DNA of 64,000 nucleotides from Comamonadaceae bacterium (GTDB taxonomy: Bacteria > Pseudomonadota > Gammaproteobacteria > Burkholderiales > Burkholderiaceae_C), in NCBI GenBank assembly GCA_027488255.1, contig JAIYBZ010000035.1:1-64000 (forward strand), given 5' to 3'. Positions 25,399 through 36,503 of the stretch are shown piece by piece. The notes below the pieces were generated by a model, which saw nothing but the letters and a program-made list of their open reading frames with translations, made no database searches and had not been told where the DNA came from. Numbering within the stretch: position 1 is the first letter of the stretch; each line of letters starts with the position of its first letter. The translations under genes and the position numbers were made by a program.

Positions 25399-26682
25399 TT
25401 ATTGGCCAAACAAGCGCTTGAGTTGGTTCCAAGCGCGCACCAATATATTGGCGCGTGCCACCTCCACTTGCGCCACCAAAGGGGCCTCGCCGACGGTTTT
25501 GCCGTTTGAGGTGGCGATCACTTTGCCCACCACCGCGCCCTTGGCCACGGGCGCTTGCAGATCGGCTTGGGCTTCAAAGCGGGTTTGCACTTGTTGTCCG
25601 CGTGGCACGGTGACCAACCAAGGCGCTCCCAACACCGCAGGCACGGTGCTTTCTTTACCGCCGCTCACGGCGGCGGCGGTGACCACTCGGCCCAATTCAA
25701 TGGGCGTGCTTTTCTCGAAGGTGCTGAAGCCCCAGCCCAACAAGGTGCGGGTCAGGTCGGCCCGCGCTTGCATGCTGTGGGTGTTCAAGATCACGGTGAT
25801 CAGGCGCATGTCGTTGCGCTTGGACGAAGTCACGAGGCAAAAACCCGCTTCAGCGGTGTGCCCGGTTTTCAGGCCATCCACTGTGGGGTCGGTGTAGAGC
25901 AGGGCGTTGCGGTTGCCTTGTTTGATGCCGTTGTACTTGAAATCGCGTTCGGCGTAGATCGGGTAGTACTCCGAGCTTTCGCGGATGATGGCGCGTGCCA
26001 AGATGGCCATGTCGCGGGCAGACGATTTGTGCGCCGGATCGGGCAAGCCCGTGGGGTTCACAAAGTGGGTGTTGGTCATGCCCAAGCGCTGCGCTTCGGC
26101 GTTCATCAGTTTGGCGAATCCGGCTTCCGATCCAGCCATGTGCTCGGCAATGGCTTTCGAGGCATCGTTGCCCGATTGGATGATGATGCCGCGCAAGATG
26201 TCGATCACCGTGGCTTGGCTGTTCAGCGGCAAGTACATGCACGACTCGGCACTGGTGCCCCGGCACCATGCGTTTTCGCTGACGGTGACCAAATCGGTGG
26301 GCTTGAGTTTGCCGGCGCGCAGCGCTTGCTCGACCAAATAGCTGGTCATCATTTTGGTGAGCGACGCCGGGGGCAGGGCTTCGTTGGCATTGGCCGAGGC
26401 CAGCACTTCACCCGAGTCAAAGTCCATGATCAGCCAAGCCTTGGCGGCCAGAGCGGGGGCGTTGGGCACCACCGATTCATCGGCCGCCAGCGCGGGCAAA
26501 GCGGCGGCGGCAGCGGCGCTGGCTTTTTTACCAGGCGCGGCTTTTTTCTGCGCGACGGCCTTCTTTTGCGCGGCGTTTTTAGCCGATGCGGGGCTCGTTG
26601 CCCAGCTGGTGGAGTGGGGGCCCAAAGTGCTGACCGTCAGGGCGAAGAGAAGGGGAAGAAGAGAGAAAGTCTTGGTATTCAT
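25399..26682 (-). CDS. D-alanyl-D-alanine carboxypeptidase (PBP5/6 family)
   Basis: A periplasmic low-molecular-weight penicillin-binding protein of about 427 residues that trims the terminal D-Ala of peptidoglycan. The signal peptide is followed by a Lys/Ala-rich low-complexity segment (about residues 35-65). Active-site motifs are SLTK (SxxK), SGN (SxN) and KTGHT (KTG). The C-terminal PBP5-type domain and an amphipathic tail (LVRAWNQLKRLFGQ) for membrane association are present. The ATG at 26682 is chosen because it begins the signal peptide. Confidence 0.93.
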   Translation of the reverse strand: MNTKTFSLLPLLFALTVSTLGPHSTSWATSPASAKNAAQKKAVAQKKAAPGKKASAAAAAALPALAADESVVPNAPALAAKAWLIMDFDSGEVLASANANEALPPASLTKMMTSYLVEQALRAGKLKPTDLVTVSENAWCRGTSAESCMYLPLNSQATVIDILRGIIIQSGNDASKAIAEHMAGSEAGFAKLMNAEAQRLGMTNTHFVNPTGLPDPAHKSSARDMAILARAIIRESSEYYPIYAERDFKYNGIKQGNRNALLYTDPTVDGLKTGHTAEAGFCLVTSSKRNDMRLITVILNTHSMQARADLTRTLLGWGFSTFEKSTPIELGRVVTAAAVSGGKESTVPAVLGAPWLVTVPRGQQVQTRFEAQADLQAPVAKGAVVGKVIATSNGKTVGEAPLVAQVEVARANILVRAWNQLKRLFGQ

Positions 26683-26759
26683 GGTGAGAAGGGTCTGAGC
26701 CCCCATTGTCGCGTTTTTTCAGCGCCCTTCAGGCGGGCAGCGCGCCAAAAAGCAGGCGC

Positions 26760-27644
26760 TCAGCGCGCGCCAGACAGAGGCGGTAAGGTCATCAGTGGGA
26801 TGTCTTGTTCGGTGGCCAGCTTGTCGAGTTGGCTGCGCGTTTGCTGCGCCAAAAATGCCGCAATGGCTTGGCGGGTGGACGCTTTGAACAGGTCTTTGAG
26901 CGGGTCACGCACCGCCACTTGCGCTGCGGCACACAGCCTCGCTGCAAAGTGGGGCTCGAGCGCCGCGACCGCCACACGGCCGTTTTTGCAGGCGTACATC
27001 CGATAGCCGGCATGCGCGCCGCCAACTGCGCCATTGGGCGTGGTCATGCGCCATTGGCGGGGCAAGGCCAGCCATGCGGCGGCCTCCGACAAAGCCACTT
27101 CGTGGCGCGAGCCTTTGCCGGTGATTTTCAAGGCCAGCAGGGCTTTCAAGGTGGCTTCACTGGCCATCAGTGCGCCGCCCATGTCGGCAAACAAACTCGG
27201 GGGCAGGTCCATGCCATTCACCAAGTCCACTTCGGCTTGGTAAGTCAGGTCATGGCCCGGGATCTCGGCCAAAGCACCGGGCGCACCCACCACTTCGATC
27301 AGGCTGAGCGCCGGGTATTGGGCGTGCAAGGCTTTCCAACCCAGACCCAATTTGCGAAGGGCCGATGGGCGAAACGAGGTCAACAAGACATCGGTTTTGG
27401 CCAGCAAGCGGTGCAATTCCGCTTGGCCTTTGGCCGACTTCAGGTCCAGCGCTTTTTCGCGCACGCCGTGGTGCAGCAGCGCATAACCCGTGGGCGTGTA
27501 GTGCTGCATCGGGTCGCCTGCGGGCGGGTTGATCTTGGTGCAATGCGCGCCCATCTGCGCCAAGCGCATCAGCGCGGCAGGGCCGGGCAAGTTGAGGGCG
27601 AGGCTGGTGACGCGGGTGCCGCGCAGGGGCTTGTGGGTGCTCAT
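26760..27644 (-). CDS. CaiB/BaiF family CoA-transferase
   Basis: A class III CoA-transferase-like protein of about 294 residues. LNLPGPAALMRLAQMGAHCT, KINPPAGDPM and the segment REKALDLKSAKGQAEL match the family's CoA-binding region (alpha-methylacyl-CoA racemase-like). The likely catalytic Asp lies in GHDLTYQAEVDLVNGM. It is shorter than the usual 350-400 residues, ending soon after ALEPHFAARLC. Either ATG 27644 or ATG 27656 may be used. It follows pobA on the same strand by 44 nt. The substrate is unknown. Confidence 0.82.
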   Translation of the reverse strand: MSTHKPLRGTRVTSLALNLPGPAALMRLAQMGAHCTKINPPAGDPMQHYTPTGYALLHHGVREKALDLKSAKGQAELHRLLAKTDVLLTSFRPSALRKLGLGWKALHAQYPALSLIEVVGAPGALAEIPGHDLTYQAEVDLVNGMDLPPSLFADMGGALMASEATLKALLALKITGKGSRHEVALSEAAAWLALPRQWRMTTPNGAVGGAHAGYRMYACKNGRVAVAALEPHFAARLCAAAQVAVRDPLKDLFKASTRQAIAAFLAQQTRSQLDKLATEQDIPLMTLPPLSGAR

Positions 27645-27688
27645 GTTGGCCTGCATTTTAGTCAGGCCTTGGGCACTTTCATGCGGCT

Positions 27689-29834
<2,146 letters not shown>

Positions 29835-29840
29835 GGGGGC

Positions 29841-30554
29841 TCAGACGCCCAGGTGCTGTTCGAGCACGCTGGGGTCGTTCAGCAAGGTCGCAGAGCTGCC
29901 CTCAAACACCACTTGGCCTTTCACCAAAATCACATTGCGGTCGGTGATTTGCGTCACGTGCTTCCAGTTTTTGTCGACGATGATGGCGCTGATGCCGCTT
30001 TCTTTGATGAGGCTGCAAATGCGCCAAATCTCTCGCGCAATGAGGGGCGCCAAACCTTCGGTGGCCTCGTCCAAGATCAACAAGTCGGGGTTGGTCATCA
30101 GCGCGCGGCCGATGGTCAGCATTTGTTGTTCGCCACCCGAGAGTTGTTGGCCACCGTGGCCTAGCCGTTCTTTCAGGCGGGGAAAGGTTTCCAGCACCCG
30201 CTCGTATGTCCAGTCGCGTTGCCCCCGGGTGCCCGCGCGGGCCGCCATTTGCAGGTTCTCGACCACGCTCAAGTTGCCAAAAATACCCCGGCCTTCGGGC
30301 ACATAGGCCACGCCCATTTGTGCCACCTCAAAAGTGGGGCGACCATTCATGCGCTGGCCCTTGATGTCCACCGTGCCAGAGCGCGGCGGCACGATGCCCA
30401 TGAGGGACTTGAGCAGGGTGCTTTTGCCCATGCCGTTGCGCCCCATCAGGCCAATGGTTTCACCATGTCCGACAGAAAAATCAACGCCCCGCAGGATGTG
30501 GCTGGCCCCATAAAAAGTGTTCAGGTCTTGGGCCTGGATCAGCAAGTCCGACAT
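29841..30554 (-). CDS. livF: Branched-chain-type ABC transporter ATP-binding protein LivF
   Basis: A 237-residue ATPase subunit. Walker A is GRNGMGKST, the signature motif LSGGEQQ and Walker B LLILDEATEGL, all in the usual LivF form. It is the last gene of a leftward run that starts with the Rieske oxygenase genes and lies 1 nt after livG. The transporter probably imports the aromatic acid processed by the oxygenase rather than an amino acid, which is an inference from context. Confidence 0.93.
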   Translation of the reverse strand: MSDLLIQAQDLNTFYGASHILRGVDFSVGHGETIGLMGRNGMGKSTLLKSLMGIVPPRSGTVDIKGQRMNGRPTFEVAQMGVAYVPEGRGIFGNLSVVENLQMAARAGTRGQRDWTYERVLETFPRLKERLGHGGQQLSGGEQQMLTIGRALMTNPDLLILDEATEGLAPLIAREIWRICSLIKESGISAIIVDKNWKHVTQITDRNVILVKGQVVFEGSSATLLNDPSVLEQHLGV

Positions 30555-30555
30555 G

Positions 30556-31323
30556 TCAATGTTCCTCACCCAAATAGGCGGCTTGTACCCCGGCATCGGC
30601 GCGCACGGTGGCGGGAGCGTCGCTGGCAATCACTTGCCCGTTCACCATCACCGTCAGGTGGTCGGCGAGCGTGAAGATGGCGTCCATGTCGTGCTCGACC
30701 AGCATCATGGCGTGGTCTTTTTTCAGGCGCAGCAAGAGCTGCACCATGCTCTCGGCCTCGGCCTGGCCCATGCCGGCCAAAGGCTCGTCGAGCAACAGCA
30801 CCAAGGGTTCGGTGGCCAGGGTCATGGCAATTTCTAGCTGACGCTGTTCGCCGTGGCTGGATGCACCGGCCACCACATGGCGGCGGTTTTGCAGGCCTGC
30901 CAGTTCGATGGCGCGTTCGGCGCGCTGGTTCACCGCTTGCATCTGGGCGGCTGTTTTCCACCATCCCAAGGGGTTGAAAGGCGAGGGCTGCACCCGCGAT
31001 TGCGCGGCCAAGCGCACGTTGTCCCAGACGCTGAAGGTGCTGAAGATGTTGGTCTTTTGGTAGCTGCGGCCGAGTCGGTGGCCCGAGATTTTTTCGGGGC
31101 TCCAGCCGGTGGTGTTGTGGCCATTCAGGGTGATGCTGCCGCTGGTGGGGGGCAAGTCGCCCGACAACAAATTGGTCAGGGTGGATTTGCCCGCGCCGTT
31201 GGGGCCAATCACCGCATGAATCTGGCCCAGCCACAAGTCCAGCGAAACGTCGTTCACCGCGGCCAGCCCGCCGAAGCGTTTGGTCAGCCCACGGGCCGAC
31301 AGCAGAGTTTGGCGCTCAGTCAT
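30556..31323 (-). CDS. livG: Branched-chain-type ABC transporter ATP-binding protein LivG
   Basis: A 256-residue ATPase subunit with Walker A GPNGAGKST, a family-specific insertion region (HRLGRSYQKTNIFSTFSV) and Walker B LVLLLDEPLAGM. The signature motif reads ASSHGEQRQLEIAMTLA, with SHGEQ replacing LSGGQ. This variant is common in LivG. The gene overlaps the end of livM by 8 nt. Confidence 0.92.
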   Translation of the reverse strand: MTERQTLLSARGLTKRFGGLAAVNDVSLDLWLGQIHAVIGPNGAGKSTLTNLLSGDLPPTSGSITLNGHNTTGWSPEKISGHRLGRSYQKTNIFSTFSVWDNVRLAAQSRVQPSPFNPLGWWKTAAQMQAVNQRAERAIELAGLQNRRHVVAGASSHGEQRQLEIAMTLATEPLVLLLDEPLAGMGQAEAESMVQLLLRLKKDHAMMLVEHDMDAIFTLADHLTVMVNGQVIASDAPATVRADAGVQAAYLGEEH

Positions 31324-32326
31324 GGCCGGACTCCTTGCGTTCTTTTTGTCCACCCAGTGCGCGGCTGAGCATGCCCAGAATGCCTTTGGGCGCAAAAATC
31401 ACCAGCGCCACGATGAACAAGCCCATCCACATTTGCCAGTGCTTGCCGGTTTTGAAACTGCCCACATCGGGCAAATCTTTGAACAAGTGCAGCAACAACT
31501 CAAAGCTGAAGGCCCCGACAATCGCCCCCGCAAAGTTACCCATGCCGCCCAAGATGACCATCATGATGGCGTGGGCGCTCATGTGGAAGCCCATCAACTC
31601 GGGGTTGACGAAGCCGGTTTGCGCCGCCCACAAATAACCGGCCAAGCCGGCCAAGGCGCCGGCCAAAGTGAATGCCGCCAGTTTGTGGCTGAAGGTGTTG
31701 AAGCCCAATGCCCGCATGCGGTGCTCATTCACCCGAATGCCCGACAAGGCGCGGCCAAAGGGGCTCCACAACAGGCGGCGCAAGAAAGCGTAAACCGCGA
31801 TCAGGCAGGCCAGCGTGAAGTAATAAAACACTTTTTTGTTTTCTAAATCAATCAGGCCGGCATCGGGTCTGAAGTTCAAAAACAAACCGTCTGAGCCCCC
31901 CAAGGCTTTGTTGTCAAAGAAGATAAAAAACACCATCTGCGCGAAGGCCATGGTGACCATGATGAAGTAGATGCCGTGCGTGCGCACCACCAAAAAGCCA
32001 ATCACCAAGGCCGCCAGCGCGGCGCCGCCCACCGCCACGGGCAAGCTGGTGTACAGGCTGATGGCTTCGTTTTGTGGCGTGATGAAAGCCAGCACATAAC
32101 CGGCCAGACCAAAGTAAGCGGCGTGGCCCAAAGAGACCAAGCCGCTGACGCCTTGCAACAAGTCGAGGCTCATGGCGAAGATGGCCAAGATCATCATGCG
32201 GACCACCATGGCGGTGTAAAACTCAGAGCCCACAAAGGGGAAGGCGGCCAGCGCCACAAAGCCCAAGGCCAAGAGGAGCTGGATGCTGCGCGGCAGTGTT
32301 TCGAGGTGGATTTGAGGCGTGCTCAT
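31316..32326 (-). CDS. livM: Branched-chain-type ABC transporter permease LivM
   Basis: A 336-residue inner-membrane permease with about eight to ten hydrophobic segments. The family segments SLDLLQGVSGLVSLGHAAYF and the EAA-like loop RVNEHRMRALGFNTFSHKL are visible. A short charged C-terminal tail follows. It overlaps livG, which supports translational coupling. Confidence 0.92.
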   Translation of the reverse strand: MSTPQIHLETLPRSIQLLLALGFVALAAFPFVGSEFYTAMVVRMMILAIFAMSLDLLQGVSGLVSLGHAAYFGLAGYVLAFITPQNEAISLYTSLPVAVGGAALAALVIGFLVVRTHGIYFIMVTMAFAQMVFFIFFDNKALGGSDGLFLNFRPDAGLIDLENKKVFYYFTLACLIAVYAFLRRLLWSPFGRALSGIRVNEHRMRALGFNTFSHKLAAFTLAGALAGLAGYLWAAQTGFVNPELMGFHMSAHAIMMVILGGMGNFAGAIVGAFSFELLLHLFKDLPDVGSFKTGKHWQMWMGLFIVALVIFAPKGILGMLSRALGGQKERKESGHD

Positions 32327-32356
32327 AAGCGTGAAAGGGGTCTCGTGTTTTCTGAT

Positions 32357-33220
32357 TTATTGCTTGAACAGGCCTTCGGGCTTGTACAGCAGCACCGCCG
32401 CCATCAGCACATACACCAACATGCCCGAAGCTTGGGGCAGCAGCACCTTGCCAAAGGTGTCGACCAGACCGACCAACAGCGCCGCAATCAGCGCGCCACG
32501 CACCGATCCAATGCCGCCAATCACCACCACCACAAAGCACATGATCAGCACCTGCGAGCCCATGTTGGGGTAGACGCTGGAGACCGGCGCGGCAATCATG
32601 CCGGCAATCGAGGCCAAGCCAATGCCCAGCGCAAAGACCACGGCATGGATCAAGCGGATGTTGATGCCCAGCGACTCGGTCATTTCGCGGTTGAAAGCCC
32701 CTGCGCGAATCTTCATGCCCAAGCGGGTTTTAGAGATCAGCAGGTACAAGCCCAATGCCAACACCAAGCACACGCCCGACATGAACAGGCGGTACACCGG
32801 GTAAGACAAATTCTCGGTCAGCGGAATGGACGCCGCCAACATCTCGGGGACGGGCAGGCCGTGCACATCGTCGCCCCAAATGATGGAGCGCAGTTCTTCA
32901 AAGACATAAATCAAACCGAAGGTCAGCAGCACTTGGTCGAGGTGATCGCGGTGGTAGAAGTGGCGAAACAACAGGCGCTCGAGCAGCAGCCCAAAGGCCA
33001 CCGACAAGGCCGTGCCCAACAAAATGGCCAGCGTCAAGCTGCCGGTCTTGGCGGCCAAGGACCAAGCCAAATAAGCGCCCAGCATGTAAAAGCTGCCGTG
33101 CGCCAAATTGACCACCCCCATGATGCCGAAGATCAGGGTCAGACCCGCCGCCAGCATGAACAACAACAGACCGTATTGCACGCTGTTGAGCAGCTGAATC
33201 AAAAAATTCACAAAGTCCAT
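32357..33220 (-). CDS. livH: Branched-chain-type ABC transporter permease LivH
   Basis: A 287-residue inner-membrane permease. LTLIFGIMGVVNLAHGSFYM near the N-terminus and the cytoplasmic loop around GAFNREMTESLGINIRLI are typical of LivH. It is the first transporter gene in the run, 36 nt after the Rieske ferredoxin gene. Confidence 0.92.
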   Translation of the reverse strand: MDFVNFLIQLLNSVQYGLLLFMLAAGLTLIFGIMGVVNLAHGSFYMLGAYLAWSLAAKTGSLTLAILLGTALSVAFGLLLERLLFRHFYHRDHLDQVLLTFGLIYVFEELRSIIWGDDVHGLPVPEMLAASIPLTENLSYPVYRLFMSGVCLVLALGLYLLISKTRLGMKIRAGAFNREMTESLGINIRLIHAVVFALGIGLASIAGMIAAPVSSVYPNMGSQVLIMCFVVVVIGGIGSVRGALIAALLVGLVDTFGKVLLPQASGMLVYVLMAAVLLYKPEGLFKQ

Positions 33221-33256
33221 CGCGGGTCACACTTGAAGTGGGAAGGAGTCAGCATT

Positions 33257-33577
33257 CTAGAGGGCTAAATAAACGCGGCCATTTTCAATCTTGACGGGCC
33301 AAGATTTCACCGGCTCCGTGGCAGGGCCGCACTGCACGCTGCCATCGCGCAGGTCAAAAAGCGCCTGGTGGAAAGGGCACTCCACTTGGTGGCCTTCGAC
33401 AAAGCCGTCGCACAATTTGGCGTTGCCGTGGCTGCACACGTTGTCAATCGCGTACACACCATCTTCGAGTTTGAAGAGGGCGATGTCGTGGCCCTCTGGG
33501 CTCACGGCAATGCCGGCGCCGTCAAACAAATCGGCCTCGGCGGCCACGTCCATCCAGTTGCTCAAGGGGGCGTTCAT
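33257..33577 (-). CDS. Rieske-type [2Fe-2S] ferredoxin of a ring-hydroxylating dioxygenase
   Basis: A 106-residue Rieske ferredoxin. The cluster is bound by C48-x-H50 and C67-x2-H70. The length and fold match ferredoxin components such as those of naphthalene, salicylate or anthranilate oxygenases. It passes electrons to the oxygenase alpha subunit encoded upstream. The matching reductase gene is absent from the operon. Confidence 0.93.
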   Translation of the reverse strand: MNAPLSNWMDVAAEADLFDGAGIAVSPEGHDIALFKLEDGVYAIDNVCSHGNAKLCDGFVEGHQVECPFHQALFDLRDGSVQCGPATEPVKSWPVKIENGRVYLAL

Positions 33578-33589
33578 GGGGGCTCTTTT

Positions 33590-34075
33590 TCAGATCGGGT
33601 AAATGATGGAGTTGGGAATCATCTCGCTGTCGAAGACACAAATGCGCTCGGCAAATTTGTAGCCATCGGGCGTGGGCACCACGGTGTCGATGTAGCGCCC
33701 CACATTGAAGACCGTGCTTTCTTGGTCAAGCTTGGTGCGGAACACCGCGTAATGGGCTTCGCTGTGGATGCGGCCGTCTTCCACTTGGCGCAGCAGGGGG
33801 GCGCCCACCACATGCCGCTGGTAATACGGGTCGTGGTAGATGGTTTCGCTGATGCCATACACGCGGTCTTTCAGCATGCCTTTGCTGGTCAGCAGCAGTG
33901 TGGCCAAAGGAAAGCCGCGCTCAAAGTTTTCCCGGGGCTGCAGTTTGTAGACGCATTGCTCGGTGAAAAATTCGGGCCACAAATCCCACTGGCCGCTGTC
34001 CACGGCATGCGCGTAGTCGGCATAGAGTTGCTGGATCTCAAACCAGGTGTCCGGGTCAAGGCGGGGTCGGCTCAT
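33590..34075 (-). CDS. Aromatic-ring-hydroxylating dioxygenase beta subunit
   Basis: A 161-residue NTF2-like small subunit. It shows [20 protein letters not shown], an N-terminal hallmark, and [20 protein letters not shown]. The structural subunit partners with the alpha subunit, whose stop lies 2 nt upstream. The 161-residue length equals that of the small subunits of salicylate 5-hydroxylase and anthranilate dioxygenase systems (from memory of the families). The ATG at 34075 is preferred over an upstream start inside the alpha gene. Confidence 0.9.
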   Translation of the reverse strand: MSRPRLDPDTWFEIQQLYADYAHAVDSGQWDLWPEFFTEQCVYKLQPRENFERGFPLATLLLTSKGMLKDRVYGISETIYHDPYYQRHVVGAPLLRQVEDGRIHSEAHYAVFRTKLDQESTVFNVGRYIDTVVPTPDGYKFAERICVFDSEMIPNSIIYPI

Positions 34076-34077
34076 GC

Positions 34078-35343
34078 TCAGTTCTCCATCACTTTTCGCC
34101 AATAGGCGTACATGCCCCGAATCAAGGTTTCGGTCACCATGTGGTCGGTTTCGCCCACCTCGCGGCCGCCCAATTCGGCCAGCGTGCGGTGCTCGGGTTT
34201 GGTTTCGAAGGCTTGCTGCGAAAACTCGATCACCTCGCCATCGTCGGCACTCACAAAGCCAGCGGGACCAAACAAATTGGCTTGGCGCAAGCGGCGCTCG
34301 GTCATCTCGGGGGTGTCGTCTTCAAAGCCAAAGTGGGTCCAGACAAAATCAAACGCGCCATGCCCGTCGGGCTGGATATGTCGTGTGGAGACGCTGTTCA
34401 CCTGCTGCTGAAAAATCACGCTGGGAAACAGCGTCATCATCACCGCCGTCGGCATTTGATCGCCCAGTTGCCACCAAGGCTCGGGCACGATGTCTAAAAA
34501 ACTCGGGTCGTGCAGTTGCATGCTTTCTTTGAAGCTGCTGACTTGGGTCACCTGGGCTTTGTCGCCAGCGGCTTGACCCCCGCTGCCGCGGGTGGAGACC
34601 ATGGCGGCGTGGCGGTGGTGCGCGTCCATGCGCAACTCGCTTTTGTTGTCGGCGCGCCAAAGGCCAAAGGTGACGAACCAGGTGTGCAACAAACCGGGGT
34701 GGTAGGGGTCTTTGATGTTCTCTTGCATGAGCTTCCAGTTGCCCGGAATGCGCTGCCGGTTGTAGCCCAAGAGCGTCAGTTTTCGGCCGTTGAACAGGCG
34801 GTCGAAGTAACGCAAGATGGTGGGCCCCATGAAGTCTTCAAGCGACTCGACATCCGGGTCAAACGAGGCAAACACCACGCCGCCACGTTGGGCCACTCGG
34901 AGTTGTTTCAGGCCATGGTCTTGCGGGTCAAAGTCGGCGGGCATGCCGCCATTGACTTTGCCGTCTTGCCGCACGCCGCGCCGAAACGGCACGCCTTGAA
35001 GGCGCCCATCCAGTGCGTAGCTCCATTGGTGGTAGGGGCAGACCAGTTCTTTTTTGTTGCCATGGCGCTCGCGACAAAACGCCATGCCGCGGTGCGCACA
35101 GACGTTTTCCACCACATGGATTTGTCCGTCTTGGCTGCGCGTCATGATCACCGAGCGTTCGCCGACCACCGTGCGCTTGAAGTCCCCGGGCTGGGGAATC
35201 TCGGCCTCCAGACCGACGTAGTTCCAGTGTTGTTTGTAAAAAAAGCGCTCCAGCTCTTTTTTGTGGGTGTCTTCTTGCGTGTAAACCGCAAAGGGAATTC
35301 GGCTGGTGCCCGCCGTCTCCCAGCGAATGGGCTGTTCTTGCAT
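34078..35343 (-). CDS. Aromatic-ring-hydroxylating dioxygenase alpha subunit (salicylate/anthranilate type)
   Basis: The catalytic subunit of a Rieske non-heme iron oxygenase, 421 residues. The Rieske cluster is bound by C82-x-H84 and C102-x2-H105. The mononuclear iron site has D212 (bridging), H215 and H220 in [10 protein letters not shown], with a distal Asp expected near the C-terminal third. Size, subunit set and a NahR-like neighbour point to a substrate such as salicylate or anthranilate. The exact substrate cannot be read from sequence. The ATG at 35343 has GAGGAG upstream and heads the seven-gene leftward operon. Confidence 0.92.
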   Translation of the reverse strand: MQEQPIRWETAGTSRIPFAVYTQEDTHKKELERFFYKQHWNYVGLEAEIPQPGDFKRTVVGERSVIMTRSQDGQIHVVENVCAHRGMAFCRERHGNKKELVCPYHQWSYALDGRLQGVPFRRGVRQDGKVNGGMPADFDPQDHGLKQLRVAQRGGVVFASFDPDVESLEDFMGPTILRYFDRLFNGRKLTLLGYNRQRIPGNWKLMQENIKDPYHPGLLHTWFVTFGLWRADNKSELRMDAHHRHAAMVSTRGSGGQAAGDKAQVTQVSSFKESMQLHDPSFLDIVPEPWWQLGDQMPTAVMMTLFPSVIFQQQVNSVSTRHIQPDGHGAFDFVWTHFGFEDDTPEMTERRLRQANLFGPAGFVSADDGEVIEFSQQAFETKPEHRTLAELGGREVGETDHMVTETLIRGMYAYWRKVMEN

Positions 35344-35469
35344 CTGCGCTCCTCGAGAAAACTTGACGTGCATCATGCGGAGATTCAATAATTTAGTAAA
35401 CCTGATTTTTTGTATAAGTCATATTCAAAAAACAAATAACAAGTCGCCAATCTCAACAGAGGCCATCGC
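35344..35469. promoter_or_regulatory. Divergent promoter region of the oxygenase operon and its LysR regulator
   Basis: A 126-nt spacer that is strongly A/T-rich from about 35380 to 35450, unlike its flanks. In LysR systems the shared promoter and operator lie in such a spacer. ATTCA motifs occur twice (near 35385 and 35423), but I could not define a clean T-N11-A palindrome. Confidence 0.5.
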
Positions 35470-36405
35470 ATGGATGTCACCAAACTCGACCTGAATTTGC
35501 TGGTGGTGTTTCACCAGTTGCTCTTGCTCAAACGTGTCTCGGCCGTGGCCGAGGTGCTGGGCATGAGCCAGCCTGCGGTCAGCAGCGCTTTGGGGCGCTT
35601 GCGCCAGAGTTTGGGCGATGAGCTTTTTTTGCGCACCCAAGGCGGCATGACCCCCACGCCCTACGCCTTGCAACTGGCCGAGCCGGTGGCCATCGCGCTC
35701 GATGGCCTGCAGCAGGCCTTGAATGTGCGGGCCGCCTTTGAGCCTGCCAGCAGCCAGCGCAGCTTCACCTTGGCCATGACCGATGTAGGGGAGATGTACT
35801 TTTTACCCGTGTTGGTGGATGCGCTGACCCGAGAGGCCCCCGGCGTGACCCTGCAGGTGGTCAGCGTGACGCACCCCGCCCTGAAAGACGACATGGCGGC
35901 TGGGCGCATCGATTTGGCCTTGGGCTTGTTGCCGCAATTGCAAGCCGGGTTTTTTCAACAAGCGTTGTTCCAGCAACCCTACATTTGCCTCATGCACAAA
36001 GGCCACGCGCTGGCCGCCCCCGGTGCGCTGAGCTTGGCCACTTTCACCGCGGCCGAGCATGTGCGCATCGTGGCGGCGGGCACTGGGCATGGCCGGGTGG
36101 ACGTGGTCTTGGAGCAGCAAAAACTGCAACGGCGCTTTCGTTTGACAGTGCCGCACTACGTGGCGCTGGGCGATGTATTGAGCCATTCCAACTTGATCGC
36201 CACAGTGCCCGAGCGCTTTGCCGACCGCGTGCTGTCGCCGTTTGGCTTGGTCAAACGCGACCTGCCCATGGCCCTCAACAAAAGCCCAATTCACCAGTTT
36301 TGGCATGGCCGTTTGCACCGCGACCCGGGGCACCAGTGGCTGCGGCAAACCATTCAAAAACTGTTTGGAGACGGCGAAACGCCCGACCACGAACACGCCG
36401 TTTGA
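35470..36405 (+). CDS. LysR-family regulator, NahR/NagR-like
   Basis: A 311-residue LysR regulator. The N-terminal HTH reads AEVLGMSQPAVSSALGRLR. The stretch TLAMTDVGEMYFLPVLVDAL and the later VRIVAAGTGHGRVD match, from memory, the salicylate-responsive regulators NahR and NagR much more closely than a generic LysR. Divergence from the Rieske oxygenase operon fits control of those genes by an aromatic acid. Confidence 0.9.
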   Translation: MDVTKLDLNLLVVFHQLLLLKRVSAVAEVLGMSQPAVSSALGRLRQSLGDELFLRTQGGMTPTPYALQLAEPVAIALDGLQQALNVRAAFEPASSQRSFTLAMTDVGEMYFLPVLVDALTREAPGVTLQVVSVTHPALKDDMAAGRIDLALGLLPQLQAGFFQQALFQQPYICLMHKGHALAAPGALSLATFTAAEHVRIVAAGTGHGRVDVVLEQQKLQRRFRLTVPHYVALGDVLSHSNLIATVPERFADRVLSPFGLVKRDLPMALNKSPIHQFWHGRLHRDPGHQWLRQTIQKLFGDGETPDHEHAV

Positions 36406-36503
36406 GACGGCCTGCACGCGAGTCGGGCGTGGGGGTGAGGCGGTTAACGCGGTTAAAGCGGCGAGGGCCCTAAACGCTCAGTGGCCCTTGGCGCTTGCCG
36501 TGC

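Noticed and set aside
36474-36488. Terminator for the LysR gene
   Set aside because: The arms AGGGCC and GGCCCT are only 6 bp and no U-run follows on either strand.
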